Shown: positions 15,645-25,050, counted from the first letter of the stretch. The stretch is DNA of 64,000 nt from Sphingomonas rosea (GCF_039538065.1 NZ_BAABBR010000001.1:62001-126000), one strand, 5' to 3'. A program made the numbers and translations. The notes: generated by a model not told the origin, from the sequence alone.

Positions 15645-17381
15645 GTGAACAACGACACGCGCAACATGATCCTCGCGATCGTCCTGTCGGCCCTCGTGCT
15701 GTTCGGCTGGGGCGTGCTGTCCGAGCGCTTCTTCCCGCAGCCCAAGAAGCCCGCCGCGACCGCGCCCGCGACGCCCGGAGCGCCTGCGTCGTCCACGACC
15801 ACCGCGAATGCGCCGGCTGCACCCGCCGCGCCGACCATGAGCCGCGCGCAGGCGATCGGAAGCGTGCCGCGCGTGCGGGTCTCGACCCCGAGCCTCACCG
15901 GCTCGCTCAACCTCAAGGGCGCGCGCTTCGACGACCTGTCGATGGTCCGCCAGACCCAGAGCGTCGCCAAGGATTCGCCCCCGGCCCGCCTGCTCAGCCC
16001 GGCCGGTGCCCCCGGCGCCTATTTCGCGAGCTTCGGCTGGACCGGTCAGGGCGTCGCCGTGCCCGACGCCAACACCGTCTGGACCGCCAGCGCCCCGACC
16101 CTGACCCCGGGCAAGCCGGTCACCTTGTCGTGGACCAATCCCACCGGCCAGCGCTTCGAGCTCCTGGTCGCGGTCGACGACGGCTATCTCTTCACCGTTA
16201 CCCAGAAGGTCTCGAACGCGGGCGCCGGTCCGGTCGCGATCCGGCCGTACGCGCTCCTCAGCCGCGCCGACGCGGGCCCCGACGCCAAGGCCGACGGCTG
16301 GACCCACCATTTCGGTCCGATGAGCGTCATCGACGGCAAGGCCGATTACGGCATCAACTACAAGACGCTCGACGAGGAGCGCTCGAAGAGCTTCAGCGGC
16401 AATGGCGGCTGGCTCGGCTTCACCGACAAATATTGGCTCACCGCGCTCGCCCCGGCCGGCAATGGCACGATCGCCGCCAGCTTCCGCCGCGGCGCCGGCA
16501 CCAGCTACCAGGCCGATTACGCGCTCGAGAACCAGATCCTGCCGCCGGGCAAGGCGCTGAGCGACACCACCCACCTCTTCGCCGGTGCCAAGGAGAAGAA
16601 GTGGCTCGACACCTACGAGGCGTCGGGCGCGCTGCCGCGCATCTCCAAGTCGATCGACTGGGGCTGGTTCGAATGGTTCATGCGCCCGATCTTCGCGCTC
16701 CTGGTGTGGCTGTTCCACACGCTCGGCAACTTCGGCTTCGCGATCATCGCGCTGACCTTCATCGTCCGCGGCCTCATGTATCCGGTGTTTGACCGCCAGT
16801 TCCGCGGCATGGCCGCGATGCGGGCGGTGCAGCCCAAGATCAAGGAGCTGCAGGAGCGTCACAAGGACGACAAGACCCGGATGCAGCAGGAGCTGCTCGA
16901 GCTCTACAAGCGCGAGAAGATCAACCCGGCCGCCGGCTGCCTTCCGATCTTCCTCCAGATCCCGGTCTTCTACGCGCTCTACAAGGTGCTGACCGTCAGC
17001 GTCGAAATGCGCCACCAGCCCTTCATCCTGTGGATCAAGGACCTGTCTGCGCCCGATCCGCTGACCCCGGTCAACCTGTTCGGCCTGCTGCCGTTCGACC
17101 CGCCGGGCCTGCTTCACCTCGGCGTGCTGCCGATCCTTCTCGGCATCACCATGTGGCTCCAGTTCCGCCTCAACCCGGCACCGATGGACGACATCCAGAA
17201 GCAGATCTTCTCGTTCATGCCGTGGATCCTGATGTTCACCATGGCGAGCTTCGCCGCGGGCCTGCAGCTTTACTGGGTGGTCTCGAACCTGCTCGGCATC
17301 GCGCAGCAGAAGTATCTCTATTCCAAGTATGATGCGGACAAGCTCGCGGCCAAGGCCGGCCTGTCGACGGTGAAGACATGA
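15645..17381 (+). CDS. yidC: Membrane protein insertase YidC
   Basis: 578 aa, GTG start. An N-terminal transmembrane helix (about 5-25) is followed by an Ala/Pro-rich linker, the large periplasmic domain (about 60-330) and the conserved insertase core with FGFAIIALTFIVRGLMYPV, the coiled hairpin LQERHKDDKTRMQQELLEL, AGCLPIFLQIPVFYALY and the last helices ending in LYWVVSNLLGIAQQ. It inserts proteins into the inner membrane alone or with SecYEG. The stop overlaps the engB start (ATGA), tying synthesis of the two together. Confidence 0.96.
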   Translation: MNNDTRNMILAIVLSALVLFGWGVLSERFFPQPKKPAATAPATPGAPASSTTTANAPAAPAAPTMSRAQAIGSVPRVRVSTPSLTGSLNLKGARFDDLSMVRQTQSVAKDSPPARLLSPAGAPGAYFASFGWTGQGVAVPDANTVWTASAPTLTPGKPVTLSWTNPTGQRFELLVAVDDGYLFTVTQKVSNAGAGPVAIRPYALLSRADAGPDAKADGWTHHFGPMSVIDGKADYGINYKTLDEERSKSFSGNGGWLGFTDKYWLTALAPAGNGTIAASFRRGAGTSYQADYALENQILPPGKALSDTTHLFAGAKEKKWLDTYEASGALPRISKSIDWGWFEWFMRPIFALLVWLFHTLGNFGFAIIALTFIVRGLMYPVFDRQFRGMAAMRAVQPKIKELQERHKDDKTRMQQELLELYKREKINPAAGCLPIFLQIPVFYALYKVLTVSVEMRHQPFILWIKDLSAPDPLTPVNLFGLLPFDPPGLLHLGVLPILLGITMWLQFRLNPAPMDDIQKQIFSFMPWILMFTMASFAAGLQLYWVVSNLLGIAQQKYLYSKYDADKLAAKAGLSTVKT

Positions 17382-18028
17382 CGGACGAGATCGCGGACCG
17401 CGCGGAGCTGGTCGAACGGGCGCGTCGCCTGTTCGCCGGCCCCGTCGAATTCCTGAAGTCGGCTCCGGGGCTGGAATTCCTGCCCGGCGCCGACGCGCCC
17501 GAGATCGCCTTCGCCGGCCGTTCGAACGTCGGCAAGAGCTCGCTGCTCAATGCGATCACCGGGCGCAACAAGCTGGCGCGGACGTCGAACACGCCGGGTC
17601 GCACGCAGGAACTGAACTTCTTCGACGTCGGCAATCCGCTGGCGCTGCGGCTCGTCGACATGCCGGGCTACGGCTTTGCCGAGGCGCCGCGCGACATGGT
17701 CAAGCGCTGGCGCTTCCTCGTGAACGACTATCTGCGCGGACGGCAGGTGCTGAAGCGCGCCATCGTCCTGATCGACAGCCGCCACGGGGTGAAGGACGTC
17801 GATCGCGAGATCATGGAAATGCTCGACGCCGCGGCGGTCGGTTACCGGCTCGTCCTGACCAAGGCCGACAAGATCAAGGCGAGCGAGCTGGCAGCGGTGA
17901 CCGCCGCGACCGAGGCCGAAGCGCGCAAGCATCCCGCCGCTTTCCCCCAGCTCATCGCCACCTCGAGCGAAAAGGGCATGGGCATCGCCGAAGTTCGCGC
18001 GGCGGTGCTGGAAGACGCGCTTAGCTAA
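17378..18028 (+). CDS. engB: Ribosome biogenesis GTPase EngB (YihA/YsxC)
   Basis: 216 aa. All G motifs are visible: G1 GRSNVGKSS (near residue 49), G2 TPGRTQELNFF, G3 DMPGYGFAEAP, G4 TKADK and G5 TSSEKGMG. This small GTPase acts in assembly of the large ribosomal subunit. It is the last gene of the rpmH-rnpA-yidD-yidC-engB run and starts inside the yidC stop. Confidence 0.95.
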   Translation: MTDEIADRAELVERARRLFAGPVEFLKSAPGLEFLPGADAPEIAFAGRSNVGKSSLLNAITGRNKLARTSNTPGRTQELNFFDVGNPLALRLVDMPGYGFAEAPRDMVKRWRFLVNDYLRGRQVLKRAIVLIDSRHGVKDVDREIMEMLDAAAVGYRLVLTKADKIKASELAAVTAATEAEARKHPAAFPQLIATSSEKGMGIAEVRAAVLEDALS

Positions 18029-18071
18029 GCCCGAGCTTGCGCCCGGGCCTTCCAGCCGCGAAGGAGGGCCG

Positions 18072-18743
18072 ATGCTCAAACTGATCCTCGGCAACAAGGC
18101 CTATTCCTCCTGGTCGATGCGCGGCTGGCTCGCGCTCAAGACCTCCGGCCTCGAGTTCGAGGAACTGGTCGTGCCGCTTTATGACGGCGGCTGGGACGAG
18201 CGCCGCGAAGGCGACGAGTTCGCTCCATCCTCGGGCAAGGTTCCCCTCCTGTGGCATGACGACCTCGTTGTCTGGGACAGCCTCGCGATCATCGAATATT
18301 GCGCCGACCTCACGAGACGCGAGCTGTTCTGGCCCGAGGATCTCGGCGCCCGCGCCATGGCCCGGTCGATGGCCGCCGAAATGCATTCGAGCTTCGCTGC
18401 CCTGCGCCGCGAATGCCCGATGAACGTGCGCCGCGACGTGCCGACGCCCAACCTGTCGCGCGAGACCATTGCCGACATCAACCGGATCCTCGTCCTGTGG
18501 GCGCAGGCCCGCGCGCGGCACGGCTCGGGCGGTCCCTTCCTGTTCGGGGCATGGAGCGCGGCGGACATCATGTATGCCCCCGTCGTCACCCGCTTCCTGA
18601 CCTATTCGATTCCCGTCCCGCCCTTCGCGCGCCAATATATGTCGGACGTCCTTCGCCACCCCCATGTCGCCGAGTGGATCGACGCCGCGCAGGACGAGCC
18701 GTGGGTGATCGAACAATATGAGGGCGGACAAGGAACCGCCTGA
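18072..18743 (+). CDS. Glutathione S-transferase family protein
   Basis: 223 aa. The N-terminal thioredoxin-like domain (about 1-80) has NKAYSSWSMRGWLALK with the likely catalytic Ser/Tyr positions, SGKVPLL with the cis-Pro, and DSLAIIEYCA, the glutathione gamma-glutamyl site. The C-terminal helical domain carries the FGAWSAADIMYAP capping-box region. The substrate is unknown. It starts 43 bases after engB and is followed by a small lipoprotein gene. Confidence 0.88.
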   Translation: MLKLILGNKAYSSWSMRGWLALKTSGLEFEELVVPLYDGGWDERREGDEFAPSSGKVPLLWHDDLVVWDSLAIIEYCADLTRRELFWPEDLGARAMARSMAAEMHSSFAALRRECPMNVRRDVPTPNLSRETIADINRILVLWAQARARHGSGGPFLFGAWSAADIMYAPVVTRFLTYSIPVPPFARQYMSDVLRHPHVAEWIDAAQDEPWVIEQYEGGQGTA

Positions 18744-18764
18744 CTCCTCGAACGTCGGGAGGGC

Positions 18765-19124
18765 ATGCGTTTTTCTTTTGTTGTCGCTGCCTCGATCTGC
18801 GCGACCTTGACGGCCTGTGCCTCACCCCAGGAGCGGATCAGCGACACGCTGGCCGGCTATGGGCTGGAGCGCGCCCGCGCCGATTGTGTCGGCGGATATC
18901 TACAGTCCGAGCTGTCGCTCTCGCAACTGCTCGAACTCAGCCGAGCGGCGAAGGCCTATCGGGCGCGCGATCCCAATCCCAAGGCGATCACGATCGACGA
19001 CCTGCTCATCATCTCGAGCGAGATCCGCGATCCCAAGATCCCGCTGACGGTGGCCAAGTCGGCCGGCCGCTGCGGCCTCGTGCCGCTCGGCTTCACCGAC
19101 CTCAGCAGGGCGCTGCTCGGCTAA
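18765..19124 (+). CDS. Small predicted lipoprotein
   Basis: 119 aa. A short signal peptide ends in the lipobox LTAC at about residue 18, so the protein is probably lipidated. The mature part is mostly helical and has two further cysteines (RADCVGGY and GRCGLVP) that could form a disulfide. I do not recognise the family. It is 21 bases behind the GST gene. Its TAA stop overlaps the stop of the convergent cupin gene (CTAA). Confidence 0.75.
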   Translation: MRFSFVVAASICATLTACASPQERISDTLAGYGLERARADCVGGYLQSELSLSQLLELSRAAKAYRARDPNPKAITIDDLLIISSEIRDPKIPLTVAKSAGRCGLVPLGFTDLSRALLG

Positions 19125-19561
19125 TCCTCGCCGAGGCTATAGGCGCCGGTCTTTCCGTCCAGGTGCATGCCGATATCGGGATAATGGCAGTCGCCGTCGC
19201 CCTCGCGTCCAATCGCGACGAAGCGGCAAGGCTTGTCGCTGCGGTTGATCAGGTGATGGGCGTTGGCGACGCCCTTGGCCCAGGTCGCCATGTCGCCCGG
19301 CCGGAGGACGGTCTCGCCATCCTCTTCGACCAGCAAGGCTTCGCCCTCCAGCATGATCACCATTTCGTCTTCCCCCTCGTGCCAGTGGCGCTGGCTCGAC
19401 CAGGCGCCGGGTTCGAGGGTGACATGGCTCGCGCCCCATTCGGTCAGCCCCGTGGCCGGCCCGAGGCGCTGGTACCAGCGGCCCTCGACTTTTTCCGAAT
19501 GCGGAGGCGGATAGCCCGTCCGGTTGCTGGCCTCGATGCTGGCGAGATCGACTTTCGGCAT
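19121..19561 (-). CDS. Cupin-domain protein
   Basis: 146 aa, compact single cupin barrel. The two cupin motifs are visible: SSQRHWHEGEDEMVIMLEG (metal ligands H, H, E) and VANAHHLINRS. Such proteins bind a metal and can be enzymes or sugar/auxin-type binding proteins. Another His pair lies at GDCHYPDIGMH. The ATG at 19561 is preceded by a GGGGAAGGGA ribosome site; the longer frame upstream is antisense to dapE. It is divergent from dapE, with only 28 bases between the starts. Confidence 0.85.
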   Translation of the reverse strand: MPKVDLASIEASNRTGYPPPHSEKVEGRWYQRLGPATGLTEWGASHVTLEPGAWSSQRHWHEGEDEMVIMLEGEALLVEEDGETVLRPGDMATWAKGVANAHHLINRSDKPCRFVAIGREGDGDCHYPDIGMHLDGKTGAYSLGED

Positions 19562-19589
19562 TTCCCTTCCCCGTGCTAGCGCGTGCCCC

Positions 19590-20720
19590 ATGTCTATCGA
19601 CCCCGTCGACCTCGCCGCCAAGCTGATTTCGGTCCCCTCGGTCACTCCCGCCAGCGGGGCCGTGTTCGACGTGCTTGATGACGCGCTGCGTTCAATCGGC
19701 TTCACCGTGCACCGCTTCACGATGGGCGAAGCACCCGACGGCCCGACCGAGAACATGGTCGCGATCCGCGAGCGCGGACCCGGACCGCATGTCGGATTTG
19801 CCGGTCATCTCGACGTCGTTCCGGCAGGCGAGGGCTGGACGGGAAGCGCCTTCGAAGCGCGGATCGAGGACGGGCGACTGATCGGCCGCGGCGCCAACGA
19901 CATGAAAAGCGCGATCGCCGCCGCCGCCGCGGCCGCCGCGGAACTCGATCAGCAGGGCGGCACCCTCTCCTTCCTGATCACCGGCGACGAGGAAGGCTAT
20001 GCGACCTACGGCACGCCGCGGATCATCGACTGGCTGAACGAGCGCGCGATCCGCCCCGACATGATCCTGATCGGCGAACCGACAAGCGAGACCCGCCTCG
20101 GCGACACGGTGAAGATCGGCCGGCGCGGCTCGGTCAATTTCTGGCTGACCGTCACGGGCACGCAGGGCCACGTCGCCTATCCGCACAAGGCCGATAATCC
20201 CGTCCCCCGCCTCGCCCGCATCGTGGCGGCGCTGAGCGCGCTTCACCTCGACGACGGCAGCGCGGCCTTCCCGCCTTCCAACCTCGAATTCACTGCGGTG
20301 GGAACCCCGACCAACGCGAGCAACCTCATCCCGGGCGAAGCCACCGCGCAGTTCAACATCCGCTTCAACAACCTGCAGCGGGGCGACGACCTGATCGCGC
20401 TCGTCACCCGCACCGCCCGCGACATCGATCCCGGCTGCGAAGTCCGGTCGCGTATCTCGGGCGAGGCGTTCCTCACGCCGGCAGGCAAGCTCTATGATCT
20501 GGTCACCGGGGCGATCGAGGCCGAGTGCGGGATTTCGCCCGAGCTTTCGACTGGCGGCGGCACCTCGGACGGGCGTTTCCTGATCCAGCTCTGCCCGGTC
20601 GTCGATTTCGGCCTTCCCAACGCCACCATGCACAAGGTGGGCGAAAGCGCTGGCATCGAGGATATCCGGGCACTGGCGCGCATATACCGGCGTGTCTTCG
20701 CAGGCGGGCTCGAGGCCTAG
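19590..20720 (+). CDS. dapE: Succinyl-diaminopimelate desuccinylase
   Basis: 376 aa. It hydrolyses N-succinyl-LL-diaminopimelate in lysine and peptidoglycan synthesis. The M20 di-zinc motifs are present: VGFAGHLDVVPAG, GRGANDMKSA, the catalytic Glu pair in ITGDEEGYA, GEPTSE, and the C-terminal STGGGTSDGRF and NATMHKVGE. The dimerisation domain sits at about 180-290. The start MSIDPVDLAAKL fits the family; an upstream in-frame ATG would add 22 residues antisense to the cupin gene. The stop overlaps that of the convergent GGDEF/EAL gene (CTAG). Confidence 0.95.
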   Translation: MSIDPVDLAAKLISVPSVTPASGAVFDVLDDALRSIGFTVHRFTMGEAPDGPTENMVAIRERGPGPHVGFAGHLDVVPAGEGWTGSAFEARIEDGRLIGRGANDMKSAIAAAAAAAAELDQQGGTLSFLITGDEEGYATYGTPRIIDWLNERAIRPDMILIGEPTSETRLGDTVKIGRRGSVNFWLTVTGTQGHVAYPHKADNPVPRLARIVAALSALHLDDGSAAFPPSNLEFTAVGTPTNASNLIPGEATAQFNIRFNNLQRGDDLIALVTRTARDIDPGCEVRSRISGEAFLTPAGKLYDLVTGAIEAECGISPELSTGGGTSDGRFLIQLCPVVDFGLPNATMHKVGESAGIEDIRALARIYRRVFAGGLEA

Positions 20721-22399
20721 GCCGCGCTCCGGCCCTCGCTGCTCGCGTGGGCGGTCCAGCTGAGGAATTCGGTCTCGAGCATGGGCTCGGCAAAGACGAA
20801 GCCCTGAATGGTCTCGCACCCCATCGCCCGCAGGATGTCGGCCTGCGCGACGGTCTCGACCGCTTCGGCGACGAGCTCGCACTCGACCCCGCGGACGAGC
20901 TGGATCACCGCCTGCACCACGTTGCGGGCCTGCTCGGAGCTGACGATGTCGTGGATGAACGACTGGTCGAGCTTGACCCGGTCGATCGGCAGTTGCCGCA
21001 GCCGGGCAAGGTTCGAATAGCCCGTGCCGAAATCGTCGATCGCGATGCTTGCCCCGTCACGCCGCAGCGCGGCGATCTCGGCCAGCACCGGCTGCGGGCA
21101 TTCCATCGCCGCGGTCTCGGTGAATTCGAGTTCGACCCGGCTGAGCGGCACGTTGGCGTCGGCGAAGATCTGCCGCAGGCGCGCGAAGAAATCCTGCCGC
21201 TCGAGCTGGCGCGGCGAGACGTTGAAGGCGACCCGGCCAAGGCCGTCGCCCGTCTCGGCCCAGCTCGCCAGCATCGCGGCGACCTCGGCCATGACCCAGT
21301 CGCCGATGTCGTTGATGACCCCGGTCTGCTCGGCGATGGTGATGAAGTCGGCCGGGGGAATCAGCCCGCGCGTCGGGTGGTTCCAGCGCAGCAGCGCTTC
21401 CGCCCCGGTGACCGCGCCGCTGATGAGGCTCAGCTGCGGCTGCAGCGCGACCACGAATTCCCCGCGCTGGACCGCGTCGACCAGCGCCTTCTCCGTTTCG
21501 AGGCGATGCCGATGCTCTTCGGCGAGCGCGTCGCTGAACAGGCAATGCTGGTTCCCGCCACGCCCCTTGGCGCGATACATGGCGACGTCGGCCGCCTTCA
21601 TCAGCTCCTCGACCGAACGGCCATGCTTGGGTCCGAGCGCAACCCCCACCGATGCGCCGATGTCGACGCTGTGACCCTGGAGCTCGAAGGGTTCGCCAAT
21701 GGCGAGCACGATCCGGCGCGCAAGGCGCTCGGCCTCGGTTTCGCTGGCAACATCGGGGAAGAAGAGCGTGAATTCATCGCCCGCGAGCCGCGCCAGGAGC
21801 GGCCGTGAGGAGGCCTGCGCCGCCTCGCCGTTGATCAACACGCGCAGGCGGTTGGCCACCATCACCAGCAGCTGGTCACCGCGGGCATGGCCGAAATTGT
21901 CGTTCACCGCCTTGAACCGGTCGAGATCGAGGAACAGCATCACGCTGCTCTTGCCGCTCGCGCTCGCCAGCAGGCGCTCGGCCTCAGCCCGGAAGTTGAG
22001 GCGATTGGGGAGGCTCGTGACCGGATCGTACATGCCCAGCGCATGGGCGTTGTCGATCGAGTTGCGGACCTCGGCGAACAGGCTGTCGACCGCCGCGGCG
22101 ACCTTGGGCATCGCGCGCTGGACGATCTCGGGCGCGGGGCTGGTAAGATCCCCCTCCTCGACCGCCAACAGGCGATCGCGCAGCGACGCCAGCGCGCGTG
22201 CACCCTCGGTGTTGGGGCGCTCGGAGGCGACGTAGCAGACGACCAGGCAGAAGGCGCCCGCGATGACGGCGGCGGCGATCTGCTGGGGCAGCTGGGTGAC
22301 GGTGACGAAGGCGTAGAGCGAGAAGACGAACGAGGCCACGCCGGCGAGGCCGGAGAGGAGGATGTTGCTGATCTTCTGGGCCGTGCCGACTCTCATCAT
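20717..22399 (-). CDS. Membrane-anchored GGDEF-EAL cyclic-di-GMP protein
   Basis: 560 aa. Two N-terminal transmembrane helices (about 10-32 and 38-60) are followed by a short linker helix, a GGDEF domain (about 120-290) and an EAL domain (about 305-550). The GGDEF signature is LARLAGDEF, with Ala in the first position, and no RxxD inhibitory site precedes it. The EAL domain looks intact: TGAEALLRW, ELEFTET, IDDFGTGYSNL and the Lys in VKLDQSF. It is therefore likely a c-di-GMP phosphodiesterase, with uncertain cyclase activity. No separate sensory domain is visible. It is monocistronic. Confidence 0.9.
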   Translation of the reverse strand: MMRVGTAQKISNILLSGLAGVASFVFSLYAFVTVTQLPQQIAAAVIAGAFCLVVCYVASERPNTEGARALASLRDRLLAVEEGDLTSPAPEIVQRAMPKVAAAVDSLFAEVRNSIDNAHALGMYDPVTSLPNRLNFRAEAERLLASASGKSSVMLFLDLDRFKAVNDNFGHARGDQLLVMVANRLRVLINGEAAQASSRPLLARLAGDEFTLFFPDVASETEAERLARRIVLAIGEPFELQGHSVDIGASVGVALGPKHGRSVEELMKAADVAMYRAKGRGGNQHCLFSDALAEEHRHRLETEKALVDAVQRGEFVVALQPQLSLISGAVTGAEALLRWNHPTRGLIPPADFITIAEQTGVINDIGDWVMAEVAAMLASWAETGDGLGRVAFNVSPRQLERQDFFARLRQIFADANVPLSRVELEFTETAAMECPQPVLAEIAALRRDGASIAIDDFGTGYSNLARLRQLPIDRVKLDQSFIHDIVSSEQARNVVQAVIQLVRGVECELVAEAVETVAQADILRAMGCETIQGFVFAEPMLETEFLSWTAHASSEGRSAA

Positions 22400-22452
22400 C
22401 GGCGATGGTTAAAGGGGTGGAGTTAAAAAGCCGTGTAGAGCCGATCCGGCCG

Positions 22453-22995
22453 TTAGCGGCGGAGGATGAGGTAGAGGCTCCCGCCCCCGCCGTGGCGCCG
22501 GTGCGCGCTTCGGACGGCCGCGATCCGCTCGGCATGGCGCGAGACCGCAAGCCAGTCGTGGACCGCCGCGCGGATGCGGCCGCGCTGGATCGGGGGCTCG
22601 CCCGGGCGATGGTGGCCGGTGACGAGCAGGAGCACGCGTTCGCCGCTCGCCACGGCCCGCTCGAGCGCGCGATCGATCGATTCCCAGGCCGCGTCGAGAT
22701 TATGTCCGTGAAGGTCGACCGTGCGATCGACCGCAATGTTGCCGCTCTTGAGCCGCTTTTCCCAATGGCCGTCGAGATTGCCGTGAATGGTCGCGCGGCG
22801 GACGGGCGCGGCAGTGACCGGGCGCGGCGGCGGGACGCGGCCCTTGGGGAGCTTGGGCCTAGGCTCGGGAAGCGGCGGCGGCGCGGGCGCGAGGGCCTGC
22901 GCGGGCGCGGGCATCGGCCGGTCGCGTTCGAGCGGCGTGATGGTCGCGGCTACCCGCGCCCACAGCGCCGCTTCCTCAGGGCTGAGGCTGCGCAA
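22453..22995 (-). CDS. Smr-domain protein
   Basis: About 180 aa. The N-terminal part is charged and Pro-rich; the C-terminal Smr domain (about 95-180) has TVDLHGHNLDAA, RVLLLVTGHHRPG and the final HGGGGSLYLILRR. Smr domains act as nucleases or nicking enzymes on DNA and on stalled ribosome mRNA. There is no ATG; TTG at 22995 gives MRSLSPEEAALW, which fits the family, while TTG at 23025 would add ten residues and overlap mltA more. The gene follows mltA with an overlap of 20 bases. Confidence 0.85.
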   Translation of the reverse strand: MRSLSPEEAALWARVAATITPLERDRPMPAPAQALAPAPPPLPEPRPKLPKGRVPPPRPVTAAPVRRATIHGNLDGHWEKRLKSGNIAVDRTVDLHGHNLDAAWESIDRALERAVASGERVLLLVTGHHRPGEPPIQRGRIRAAVHDWLAVSRHAERIAAVRSAHRRHGGGGSLYLILRR

Positions 22996-24199
22996 CGGTC
23001 GGCTGGGGAACGGCGGTCGCGGCAAGCGCCGCGCGGGCCTTGGCGGCGGCGAGGCTTCCGCGCGGGAGCAGCAGGAGCGCGCTTCCCTTGGCGGCCATGC
23101 CGCCCGCGATCCGGGTCGCCTCGGCGCCGTGACCCCAGAAGGTGTCGAAGCGGTTCGAGCCCTTGATCGCCCCGCCGGTATCCTGCGCCACCCACAGGCC
23201 CTGTGCTTCCACCCGGTCGGTCGTGAGGAAGACGGGTGCGCCCAGCGGCACGAACAGCGGATCGGCAGCGACGGTCGCGCGGCCGGTGACGGGCACGTTC
23301 ATGGCGCCCAATGGCCCGGGACCGGTCAACTCGCGGAAGAAAACGTAGGACAGATTCTCGCGCATGATCAGCCGCCCCGCCTCGGGGTTGGCGCGCAGCC
23401 AGGCGACGATGTCCTGCATGCTCGTGCCGCCCGGCTGGAGGATCCCGCGCTCGCGCATGATCCGCCCGATGGCCTTATATTCCCGGCCGTTCTGCTCGGC
23501 ATAGCCGATCCGCATCTCGGTCCCGTCGGGCTGGCGGAGCCGGCCCGAGCCCTGGATCTGGAGGAAGAACAGTTCGATCGGATCGGCCGCCCAAGCGAGC
23601 TCGAGCCCCTTGTTGGCCAGCGCGCCATCTTCGATCTCGGGACGGCTGTAGTAGAGGACGCAGGCGCCGGTCTCGTCGACCCGTCCACGACCGGTCGTGC
23701 CGTCGGCCTTGGTGCAGCGGACGAGGTCGGTCGGCGTGCGATAGATGGGGACGTAACCCGGCAGCGGCGTCCGCGACCCGGCAAGCTCAGGCTCGTAGTA
23801 ACCCGTCGCAAAGGCCTTGCCGTCAGCGACCTGCACCCAGTCGAAGCGCTGCTCGAAGAAGCTGCGGGCCTGCGTCGGGAGAAGGCTCGTGGCCTCGGCG
23901 CAGAGGGGCTGCCAATCGGCGGCGAGCGTCAGGCCCGAGCCGTCGCTCCGCCGGATCAGCGCCGGACAGGAAAGCTTGAACGCCTCGAGCCCGCGGATCG
24001 CCTGCTCGTCGGTCAGCGTCCGCGGCGCCGCGAGGAACGCCCCCGCCTCGATCGCGCGCTTGGGCGGCGGCGGGGCCGGCGGAGTGGTCGGCACCGGGGC
24101 CGGCGTCGGCAAGGGCGCGGGTTGCGGGACCGGGCGACTGACGCAGGCGGCGAGCGAGAGGGCGAGCAGCGCGGCCAGCCCGGACGAGGAGAAGCGCAC
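22976..24199 (-). CDS. mltA: Murein transglycosylase A lipoprotein
   Basis: 407 aa, GTG start. The signal sequence ends in the lipobox LAAC, so it is probably an outer-membrane lipoprotein. A Pro-rich linker is followed by the MltA domain and the C-terminal 3D domain: ATGYYEPEL, FFLQIQGSGRLRQPDG, the catalytic-type DTGGAIKGSNRFDTFWG (3D domain Asp residues) and GHGAEAT. It cleaves glycan strands to anhydromuropeptides. The GTG overlaps the timA stop by one base, and the gene is in the timA-mltA-smr operon. Confidence 0.93.
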   Translation of the reverse strand: MRFSSSGLAALLALSLAACVSRPVPQPAPLPTPAPVPTTPPAPPPPKRAIEAGAFLAAPRTLTDEQAIRGLEAFKLSCPALIRRSDGSGLTLAADWQPLCAEATSLLPTQARSFFEQRFDWVQVADGKAFATGYYEPELAGSRTPLPGYVPIYRTPTDLVRCTKADGTTGRGRVDETGACVLYYSRPEIEDGALANKGLELAWAADPIELFFLQIQGSGRLRQPDGTEMRIGYAEQNGREYKAIGRIMRERGILQPGGTSMQDIVAWLRANPEAGRLIMRENLSYVFFRELTGPGPLGAMNVPVTGRATVAADPLFVPLGAPVFLTTDRVEAQGLWVAQDTGGAIKGSNRFDTFWGHGAEATRIAGGMAAKGSALLLLPRGSLAAAKARAALAATAVPQPTVAQPQP

Positions 24200-24849
24200 T
24201 ATTCGTCGTCGGTTTCGATCAGGATCCAGTTGGGATCGCGCGAGGCGAGATCGCGGCGGAAGGTCCAGCGATCGCGGGTCTGGACCGCGTCGCTGAGCGA
24301 GCCGGCAACGACATTGCCATCGCCGTCGCGCGTCACGGCCGCGATGTCGGCCTCGAAGCGGACGGTCACGGTGGCGACCTTACCCGACAGGTGCGCGGCG
24401 GCGATGACGGCCTGCTCGATCGCGATCAGGCGGTTGTCGAGCGTCTGGCCGGCGCTCGCGCGGTCGGCGATTGCCTCGTCGAAAGCGGCGGCGATCTCGG
24501 GATCGAGGAAGGTGCGGACATCGTCGAGACGCCCGGCCCAGAAGGCCTCGAGCACCATGCGATAGGCACCCTGCGCACCCTCGAGGAAGCGCGCGACGTC
24601 GAAGCCGGGATCGGCCGCGAGCAGCGCGCGGACGCCGGGCCCGGCGGTCGGGAGATAAGCGGTGTCGAGCGGCTCGGCCGCGGCCGGCTGGCCGGGCGTC
24701 GTCACCGCGGCGCGCGGCGCGGGCGGCGTGTCGGCATCGGCGGGCTTCAGCGACAGCTTCTGCTCATGCCCGGTGCGTTCGCCCAGGACATTGTACAGCC
24801 TGAGGCCGATGAACAGGGCAACCAGCGCGAGGATGATGATGGAAACCAA
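24199..24849 (-). CDS. timA: Tim44/TimA family protein
   Basis: 216 aa. One N-terminal transmembrane helix (about 2-19) precedes RLYNVLGERTGHEQKL, the family hallmark, then a variable Ala/Pro linker and the Tim44-like domain (about 80-213; FLEGAQGAYRMVLEAFWAG, AVTVRFEADI). The bacterial relatives of mitochondrial Tim44 are periplasm-side or membrane-associated proteins of uncertain role. The start codon is TTG at 24849, as no ATG or GTG is suitable. It is the first gene of timA-mltA-smr and is divergent from secB across 201 bases, where I see no certain promoter. Confidence 0.85.
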   Translation of the reverse strand: MVSIIILALVALFIGLRLYNVLGERTGHEQKLSLKPADADTPPAPRAAVTTPGQPAAAEPLDTAYLPTAGPGVRALLAADPGFDVARFLEGAQGAYRMVLEAFWAGRLDDVRTFLDPEIAAAFDEAIADRASAGQTLDNRLIAIEQAVIAAAHLSGKVATVTVRFEADIAAVTRDGDGNVVAGSLSDAVQTRDRWTFRRDLASRDPNWILIETDDE

Positions 24850-25050
24850 TGAACCGCTTTCTCAACTGCCCAGGATTAGGATCGACAACGCTTAACATAG
24901 GCGCTGGTGCCTCGGCTTCAAACCCTCGCCGAAAGACCTGCCCGCGCCATTGCACCGGTTCAACCCGACTGCTAGTCGCCCGCGCCAACATGACCGGGCG
25001 GGCTGAACCCTACCTGAGTCTTCCTTGTAGCAGAGTTAAGGGCGAAATTC

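Noticed and set aside
18028..18071. GC-rich inverted repeat after engB as a terminator
   Set aside because: Pairing of GCCCG with CGGGC is interrupted and short, with no T-tract.
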